This document shows, one piece after another, positions 56,587-64,000 of a stretch of 64,000 nt of DNA. The stretch spans positions 5,879,464 to 5,943,463 of the forward strand of contig NZ_CP043568.1 of the NCBI RefSeq assembly GCF_014076415.1, given 5' to 3'. The notes beneath the pieces are model-generated. The model was not told the origin of the DNA and made no database searches. It saw nothing but the letters and a program-made list of their open reading frames with translations. The number at the start of each line of letters is the position of its first letter. Positions within the stretch are counted from its first letter, which is position 1. Made by a program: the position numbers and the translations under genes. Source of the stretch: Comamonas testosteroni. Lineage in GTDB: Bacteria > Pseudomonadota > Gammaproteobacteria > Burkholderiales > Burkholderiaceae_C.

Positions 56587-56623
56587 AAAAAAGCCCGCCC
56601 TGCTTGCTGCAAGGCGGGCTTTT
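56587..56623. terminator. Bidirectional terminator between lipoprotein gene and maeB
   Basis: AAAAAAGCCCGCC (56587-56599) and GGCGGGCTTTT (56613-56623): an 11-bp stem with A and T tracts on both sides, 17 bp past the lipoprotein stop and 14 bp past the convergent maeB stop. Confidence 0.88.
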
Positions 56624-56637
56624 GCTTTGGCGCGCGA

Positions 56638-58947
<2,310 letters not shown>

Positions 58948-59143
58948 CAGCGGTCTCCAGCTCGCAAAGTAAGTCATCCGCAGTAAGGACTCTCTATGGG
59001 CACACTACCCGGCCCCTGTGCTCTTGCGGACGATGAAATCGGATTTTGGATTGTAGGCCGAGCGCTATCAAAAAAAGAGGGGTTGCAGCTCGGCGTTTAA
59101 GGTCAAACAGCCATGACTGTTCAATAACGATGCAAACGAAATC

Positions 59144-59168
59144 ATAGCATTATGCAAATAATGCATAG
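59144..59168. promoter_or_regulatory. AT-rich palindrome upstream of mnmE
   Basis: ATAGCATTATGCAAATAATGCATAG has inverted GCATTA/TAATGC arms (59147-59152 and 59159-59164) in the 281-bp divergent gap between maeB and mnmE. Possibly an operator; no regulator is known. A short AGCGCTATCA motif lies to its left (59061-59070). Confidence 0.35.
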
Positions 59169-59228
59169 AGCACAGAGATATGATTCTTGCTGACCTTTGT
59201 TTGCCTGCCTCTCTGAAAGCTCCTGCCC

Positions 59229-60656
59229 ATGCTGCCCCGCCACAACGACCCGATTGCCGCCATCGCCACCGCCCCCGGACGCGGAGCCGTTGGCATTGTG
59301 CGAGTCTCCGGCAAAGGCATTGCTGCGCTGGTACGGACGCTTTGCGGCAAGGAGCTGAAACCGCGCGAAGCGACTTATCTGCCTTTCAGGGATGCGAACG
59401 GCTCGCCCATAGACCATGGCCTGGCCATCTACTTTCCCGGCCCGCACAGCTACACGGGCGAGGATGTGCTGGAGCTGCAGGCCCATGGCGGCCCTGTGGT
59501 GCTGCAACTGCTCCTGGCGCGCTGCCTGGAAGCGGCCCAGAGCGCCAATGAAGATGGCAAGCCGGTGCTGACTGGGCTGCGCCTGGCCCAGCCCGGCGAA
59601 TTCACCGAGCGCGCTTTTCTCAACGACAAGATCGACCTGGCCCAGGCCGAGGCGATTGCCGACCTCATCGATGCCAGCACCGAAGCCGCCGCACGCAGTG
59701 CCAGCCGCTCGCTGTCGGGAGCCTTCTCGCAGGAAATCCATGTGCTGCGCGATGCCCTGGTGCATCTGCGCATGCTGGTGGAGGCCACCCTGGACTTCCC
59801 CGAGGAGGAAATCGACTTTCTGCAGAAGGCCGACGCCTTTGGCCAGCTGGAGCGCCTGCGCGCCCAGGTCACTGCCGTGCTGGCACGCGCCCACCAGGGC
59901 GCGCTGCTACGCGAAGGCATCAAGGTGGTGATCGCCGGCCAGCCCAATGCGGGCAAAAGCTCGCTGCTCAACGCACTGGCGGGGGCCGAGCTGGCCATCG
60001 TCACCCCGATTGCCGGAACCACGCGCGACAAGGTCCAGCAGACGATCCAGATCGAGGGCGTGCCCCTGCATGTGATCGACACCGCAGGCCTGCGTGACAG
60101 CGATGACGAGGTGGAGCGCATTGGCATTGCGCGTGCCTGGGACGAGATTGCAGCGGCCGATGCCGTGCTCTTCCTGCACGACCTGACCCGAGTGGAACAG
60201 GCCGACTATGCGGCGGCCGATGCCGATATCGCCCGCACCCTGCAGGACAAGCTGCCCGCACAGGTGCCGGTCATCCATGTCTGGAACAAGACCGATATGG
60301 CGGCTGCCGACGTGCAGTCCCGCCACACCGCCCAGCTCAATGCCGAGCAGATCGCCTTGTCGGCCCGTACCGGCGATGGCCTGGATGCGCTGCGCAAGCG
60401 GCTGCTGGAAGTGGCGGGCTGGCAATCCGCCCCCGAAGGCCTGTACCTGGCCCGCGCCCGCCATGTGGAAGCCCTGCAGGCCGTGGATGCCCACCTGGAG
60501 ATGGCCGACGAGCAGTTGGCGGCGCAATCCGCCCATCTGGACCTGCTGGCCGAGGAGCTGCGCCTGGCCCAGCTGTCGCTGAACTCGATTACCGGCGAAT
60601 TCAGCTCCGACGACCTGCTGGGGGTGATCTTCTCCAGCTTCTGCATCGGCAAGTAA
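59229..60656 (+). CDS. mnmE: tRNA modification GTPase MnmE
   Basis: The 475-aa protein starts [28 protein letters not shown]. The N-terminal tetrahydrofolate-binding domain (1-120) is followed by helices with an inserted G domain: [14 protein letters not shown] (G1, about 237), DTAGLRD (about 284) and NKTD (about 355). The C-terminal tetrapeptide CIGK carries the essential cysteine. With MnmG it makes cmnm5U34 in tRNA. It is placed in the conserved rpmH-rnpA-yidC-mnmE region, although here on the opposite strand to yidC. Confidence 0.97.
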   Translation: MLPRHNDPIAAIATAPGRGAVGIVRVSGKGIAALVRTLCGKELKPREATYLPFRDANGSPIDHGLAIYFPGPHSYTGEDVLELQAHGGPVVLQLLLARCLEAAQSANEDGKPVLTGLRLAQPGEFTERAFLNDKIDLAQAEAIADLIDASTEAAARSASRSLSGAFSQEIHVLRDALVHLRMLVEATLDFPEEEIDFLQKADAFGQLERLRAQVTAVLARAHQGALLREGIKVVIAGQPNAGKSSLLNALAGAELAIVTPIAGTTRDKVQQTIQIEGVPLHVIDTAGLRDSDDEVERIGIARAWDEIAAADAVLFLHDLTRVEQADYAAADADIARTLQDKLPAQVPVIHVWNKTDMAAADVQSRHTAQLNAEQIALSARTGDGLDALRKRLLEVAGWQSAPEGLYLARARHVEALQAVDAHLEMADEQLAAQSAHLDLLAEELRLAQLSLNSITGEFSSDDLLGVIFSSFCIGK

Positions 60657-60696
60657 GGCAGCAGGCAGGCCCGCCGCCTTGTTCGAGCGGGCATAA

Positions 60697-60722
60697 AAAA
60701 CGCCACCTTTTCAGGTGGCGTT
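60697..60722. terminator. Bidirectional terminator between mnmE and yidC
   Basis: AACGCCACCT (60699-60708) and AGGTGGCGTT (60713-60722) with TTTC loop. An A6 run precedes it (60695-60700), giving a T-run for minus-strand yidC transcripts; the plus-strand tail (CTTGTTGG) is weaker. Confidence 0.85.
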
Positions 60723-60744
60723 CTTGTTGGCGCTGGCGCCGTGC

Positions 60745-62457
60745 TTACTTGCCTTCGGCAGCCTTGCCGAACTTGGGCAGGTTGAACTGAGGCGGCACGC
60801 CCATGCGCTTGTTGATGATCCACTGCTGAGCGATCGACAGAATGTTGTTCGTCAGCCAGTACAGCACCAGACCCGAGGGGAAGAAGAAGAACATCACGCT
60901 GAACATCAGCGGCATGATCCACATCATCTTGGCCTGCATGGGGTCAGGAGGAGCGGGGTTCAGGGCAGTCTGCAGCAGCGAGGACAGAGTCATCAGCAGC
61001 GGCAGGATGAAGAAGGGATCCGGCACCGAAAGGTCGTGAATCCAGCCAATCCAGGGCGCGTTGCGAATTTCCACGCTGGACTGCAGCACCCAGTACAGAG
61101 CCATGAAGACAGGGATCTGAATGACGATGGGCAGGCAGCCGCCCATGGGGTTGACCTTCTCCTCGCGGTAGATGCGCATCATCTCCTGCTGCATCTGCTG
61201 GGGCTTGTCCTTCAGACGCTCGCGCATTTCCTGAATGCGGGGGTTGATGGCCTTCATCTTGGCCATTGAGGAGTAGGCCTTGGCGTTGAGCCAGTAGAAG
61301 GCAATCTTCAGCAGCACCACCAGGGCCACGATGGACCAGCCCCAGTTGCCGATGAACTTGTGCAGTTCCGACAGCAGCCAGTACAGAGGCTTGGCCAGAA
61401 TTGTCAGCCAGCCATAGTCCTTGACCAGTTCCAGACCGGGCGAGAGCTTTTCCAGCATGGGCTCGACCTGAGGGCCGGAGAACAGACGCGAGCTCACGGT
61501 CTTGGTCTGGCCGGGCTCCACGGTGCCCACGGGCGTGATCATGCCCACGGCGTAGAGGTTGTCACCCACCTTGCGCACGAAGTTGTCGCGCTGGATGCCG
61601 TCGGCCAGCAGCCAGGCGCTGGCGAAGTAGTGCTGCACCATGGCCACATAGCCATTGGAAGATGCCTTGTCGACTTCGGCCTTGCCGTTCTCGATGTCCT
61701 TGAACTCGACCTTGTGGTACTTCTTGGCTTCGGTATAGACAGCCGGACCGGTGAAGGTGGAATAGAAGCTGGACTCATGCTCGGGCTTGTTGCCGTCGCG
61801 CACCAGCTGCATGTACAGCTGGGGGTTCACGGCGGCAGAGCCGGTGTTGACCACATCGTGCTGCACATCGACGGCATAGGAGCCGCGCTTGAGCGTGAAG
61901 GTCTTGACCAGCTTCACACCACCCAGATCGGCGGACTCGAAGCGCACCTGCACGCTGTCCTGACCGTCCTTGAGCTCGCGCTCGCCGGGCATCACGGTCA
62001 TGGGAGTCTTGTGCGTGGGGAAGTTGCCGCCGATCAGGCCGGTCTGTCCCAGGTAGACGCGCTTGGCATTTTCCTCGAACACCTGCATGAGCTTCTTGTC
62101 ATCCGCGGTGTCGGAGTACTTGAGCAGCTCGGAAGCCTTTAGCGTGCCGCCTTCGCTGTCGAAGGTCAGGCGCATCACATCGCTGCCCACGATCACGTCC
62201 TGACGGGGCGTCACGGCTGCCGCGGGCTGAGCTGCGGCATTGGCAGCACCGGGCACGTCGCCAGCAGAGGCGGCAGCGGCGGGCTGGGGCACGCTGACGT
62301 CAGCAGGCTTGACATCAGCCGCAGCAGGCGCACTGACCGTCTGCGGCGATGGGAAGAAGGTGGGCTTTTTGCCGTTATGGATTTGCCACTTGTCCCAGAG
62401 CAAAACCATGGAAAAGCCAAATATCACCCACAGTATGGTGCGGCGAATATCGTTCAT
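60745..62457 (-). CDS. yidC: Membrane protein insertase YidC
   Basis: The 570-aa Gram-negative-type YidC has a starting membrane helix (about 5-22), a large periplasmic domain (about 50-340, after an Ala/Pro-rich linker), and the conserved C-terminal insertase core: GWSIVALVVLLKIAFYWLNAKAY (about 370-393), the RMKDKPQ-like cytoplasmic hairpin, NPMGGCLPIVIQIPVFMALYWVL and the last helices. It inserts and folds inner-membrane proteins. The ATG overlaps the stop of yidD by 4 bp, so the genes are coupled. Confidence 0.97.
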   Translation of the reverse strand: MNDIRRTILWVIFGFSMVLLWDKWQIHNGKKPTFFPSPQTVSAPAAADVKPADVSVPQPAAAASAGDVPGAANAAAQPAAAVTPRQDVIVGSDVMRLTFDSEGGTLKASELLKYSDTADDKKLMQVFEENAKRVYLGQTGLIGGNFPTHKTPMTVMPGERELKDGQDSVQVRFESADLGGVKLVKTFTLKRGSYAVDVQHDVVNTGSAAVNPQLYMQLVRDGNKPEHESSFYSTFTGPAVYTEAKKYHKVEFKDIENGKAEVDKASSNGYVAMVQHYFASAWLLADGIQRDNFVRKVGDNLYAVGMITPVGTVEPGQTKTVSSRLFSGPQVEPMLEKLSPGLELVKDYGWLTILAKPLYWLLSELHKFIGNWGWSIVALVVLLKIAFYWLNAKAYSSMAKMKAINPRIQEMRERLKDKPQQMQQEMMRIYREEKVNPMGGCLPIVIQIPVFMALYWVLQSSVEIRNAPWIGWIHDLSVPDPFFILPLLMTLSSLLQTALNPAPPDPMQAKMMWIMPLMFSVMFFFFPSGLVLYWLTNNILSIAQQWIINKRMGVPPQFNLPKFGKAAEGK

Positions 62458-62753
62458 GAAGACTTCTTAGGTGAGGAAGGTTGGGTGGTCGCGGAAGAGT
62501 CCGAGGCATCGTCCAGAAAGGAAAACAGCCTGGGCTTTTGCTGTGGCACGGGATCATGCCCTCCGTCACACCACGGATGACAACGCGCCAGCCGGCGCAC
62601 CGTCAGATAAGAGCCTACCGCAGCGCCGTGTTGCTCCAGCGCTTGAAGGGAATAGGCCGAGCAGGTCGGCTCGAAGCGACAGGCCGAGCCCAGCCAGGGA
62701 CTGAGCAGCAGCCTGTAGCCACGCACTACAGCCATGAGCAGTCGCTGCATCAT
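62454..62753 (-). CDS. yidD: Membrane protein insertion efficiency factor YidD
   Basis: The 99-aa protein carries the YidD/haemolytic-domain core: RLLLSPWLGSACRFEPTCSAYSLQAL (about 14-39) and RLARCHPWCDGGHDPVP (about 54-70), with its conserved cysteines and a short Ser/Pro-rich tail. It aids YidC-dependent insertion. Its ATG overlaps the rnpA stop (ATGA) and its own stop overlaps the yidC start, giving a tightly coupled rnpA-yidD-yidC run. Confidence 0.95.
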   Translation of the reverse strand: MMQRLLMAVVRGYRLLLSPWLGSACRFEPTCSAYSLQALEQHGAAVGSYLTVRRLARCHPWCDGGHDPVPQQKPRLFSFLDDASDSSATTQPSSPKKSS

Positions 62754-63307
62754 GGCTGGTTCTCCGGCTGATTAGCTATTGAATCAGTAGCTTCTTGCGC
62801 TCTACCATCAGTGGCCTGAGGTGAATTTTTCTTCAAATCCACCTCCGCCTCAGCGGCCTGACGGGCCTGCGTCAGGCGGCGCGCCCCGGTCGCAAAAAGC
62901 TGTTGCAGTTCCTTGCGGACCGCTGCCTTGAGCTGATCAGAAGTTGCACTGACGAATTGCTTACGGTCAAACCCCGAGCGCAGGCGCACCACATGGGAAG
63001 CACACAGCAGGGCGTCTTCGTAATCCGAGGACACCGCATAGATCTGGCGCTTGATGGTGTGGCGCGTGACCGAGCGGCGTGCCCAGCGCTTGGGCACCAT
63101 GGCACCCAGCCAGGCCTGCTTGCGCACGGCGCCAATGCCAAACAGGGCCTGCGGATCGTCCGATCCGGGCCCTGTCCTGGGGTTGGCAACCATGTCGTGA
63201 ACCTCGGCCACCAGCTCCATGCGATGCAGGGCGAAGTGCGGGGTACGGGCAATCGTGCCCGCGGACATGGTGGCCTGGAATTGCGGACGCGTTTTCAGCC
63301 TTTGCAT
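62750..63307 (-). CDS. rnpA: Ribonuclease P protein component
   Basis: The 185-aa protein starts MQRLKTRPQFQATMSAGTIART and has the RnpA core including the RNR-type arginine motif RWARRSVTRHTIKRQ (about 75-89). It is longer than typical RnpA (about 115-125 aa) because of a Gln/Ala/Lys-rich C-terminal tail (about 140-185). Part of that tail (62774-62801) is encoded by a short AGCTATT...GCGCT motif found elsewhere between genes. With RNase P RNA it matures tRNA 5' ends. The stop is shared with the yidD start. Confidence 0.95.
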   Translation of the reverse strand: MQRLKTRPQFQATMSAGTIARTPHFALHRMELVAEVHDMVANPRTGPGSDDPQALFGIGAVRKQAWLGAMVPKRWARRSVTRHTIKRQIYAVSSDYEDALLCASHVVRLRSGFDRKQFVSATSDQLKAAVRKELQQLFATGARRLTQARQAAEAEVDLKKNSPQATDGRAQEATDSIANQPENQP

Positions 63308-63371
63308 AGGAGAGCCTCCGTTCAGAGGCCTTCAGCGCAGCGAATGAGCAGACCGCTAGCCAACGCCGGCC

Positions 63372-63506
63372 TTAGACGGCCAGACGCTTGCGGCCCTTGG
63401 CGCGACGTGCGTTGATCACGGCACGGCCACCCTTGGTCTTCATGCGGACCAGGAAACCGTGGGTACGGGCGCGGCGGATCTTGGAAGGTTGGTAAGTACG
63501 TTTCAT
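63372..63506 (-). CDS. rpmH: 50S ribosomal protein L34
   Basis: The 44-aa ORF starts [18 protein letters not shown] and ends in a Lys/Arg tail GRKRLAV, a near-invariant L34 sequence. It is the first gene of the rpmH-rnpA-yidD-yidC run reading leftward, and its promoter lies in the 63.5-63.9 kb gap shared with dnaA beyond the window. Confidence 0.98.
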   Translation of the reverse strand: MKRTYQPSKIRRARTHGFLVRMKTKGGRAVINARRAKGRKRLAV

Positions 63507-64000
63507 GTTGGTTCCTTGAGAAGGTTCAGTATTTGCGTCGGCAAGGCGCCATGTTTGCGCCCGACCATTCCGGTTTTGCGCCGCACACTGTCACCGCCAA
63601 ATCCGATATTTTTTCACATGCCGTGCATGTCATCGGACCAGAAGGCAACAAACGGAACAAAGCACCCGCCACAGCGCCTAAAGCAACTGGGCGCGCGCGC
63701 ACAAAAAAGGCGCCCGGCTCATATCACCCTGAACACATTCAGGGAAACCGGGGATTATCACAGCGTTGCGCCTTTGATGCAATGACCCTTGAATTTGCTA
63801 AGGACTCACGGGGTATCCCGTCAAGCACCTGCGCGGCCCGGAGATTCTTTACAAACAGCAGGCTGCCGATCTATTAGGATGTGCAGCCTATAGCGCACCG
63901 GAGTCGGGGACAGCCTTCTGATATTTTGTGGATAACTTCCGCAAAAGCTACAATACCAACCCCGCAACTGTTCCTCCTATCCACAATTAGACTTTTGACA
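63507..64000. other. Probable origin/dnaA upstream region
   Basis: 494 bp right of rpmH without a convincing gene. It contains a perfect DnaA box on the minus strand (TTATCCACA; plus-strand TGTGGATAA at 63927-63935) and a near box CTATCCACA at 63977-63985, in an AT-richer stretch. The rpmH-dnaA intergenic position is where oriC lies in many proteobacteria. The ORF at 63533-63877 has no recognisable features and is not called. TTGACA at the very end may be a -35 box for dnaA. Confidence 0.7.
63927..63935 (-). promoter_or_regulatory. DnaA box (perfect TTATCCACA)
   Basis: Plus-strand TGTGGATAA is the exact complement of the consensus DnaA box TTATCCACA. A second, one-mismatch box (CTATCCACA) lies at 63977-63985 on the plus strand, making an inverted pair 50 bp apart. 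Confidence 0.85.

Noticed and set aside
63533..63877. 114-aa ORF in the rpmH-dnaA gap
   Set aside because: No Shine-Dalgarno, no recognisable sequence, in a region expected to be origin DNA.

Overview
The window is a 64 kb piece of a GC-rich betaproteobacterial chromosome. Protein sequences and gene order (rpmH-rnpA-yidD-yidC-mnmE beside a dnaA-type origin region, recA-recX, sucCD, ssb/MFS/uvrA, several Bug-type periplasmic binding proteins) fit the Comamonadaceae, most likely Comamonas or a close relative. Genus assignment is an inference from protein flavour and from lineage-typical intergenic repeats; no rRNA is present. Most of the window is ordinary core chromosome with no prophage, CRISPR array, tRNA or complete insertion sequence that I can see.

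Left part (1-14.7 kb): a partial YhdP/AsmA-like envelope protein, divergent from glnE; a glutathione transferase; purB; yaeQ; a DUF3717-DUF1289 protein; a TerC-family membrane protein behind a clear yybP-ykoY (manganese) riboswitch; a holin-like membrane protein whose 3' end overlaps that of an M48 periplasmic protease; and moaC.

14.9-19.0 kb: a type IV pilin gene (pilA) with a sigma-54 promoter and a Gly-Thr dipeptide-repeat tail, followed on the same strand by a beta-lactamase-fold serine hydrolase and an LtaS/EptA-type membrane sulfatase-fold transferase. These two look like a pilin-accessory or surface-modification cassette. An FHA-domain protein lies upstream.

19.3-35 kb: ssb, an MFS exporter and divergent uvrA; an FAD amino-acid dehydrogenase; a ~480 bp non-coding element with inverted ends; an orphan Bug binding protein with a LysR regulator; pyrF; a DMT exporter; a DHFR-like reductase; a translationally coupled MerR regulator and hotdog protein; a second TerC protein; and sucCD.

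35.5-50 kb: argC (short type), a YddG-like exporter, an unknown membrane protein, recX-recA with a LexA-like site, a MarR regulator, a TctD/TctE-like two-component pair followed by a Bug protein, a SPOR-domain protein, birA, a bacterial SET-domain lysine methyltransferase, and divergent topB whose product ends in a lysine/alanine-rich linker plus a SWIB domain.

50-64 kb: a TetR regulator divergent from an ABC-type binding protein, an AidB-like acyl-CoA dehydrogenase and an acyl-CoA ligase (a probable carboxylic-acid catabolic operon); a tyrosine phosphatase; a 49-aa lipoprotein; maeB; mnmE; then yidC-yidD-rnpA-rpmH reading leftward away from a region with DnaA boxes at the right edge.

Two features recur across the window: seven copies of a ~65-110 bp GC-rich intergenic repeat, six placed at gene 3' ends (two supply the stop codon), and a family of short AGCTAT/GCGCT-containing motifs, two of them inside coding sequence.
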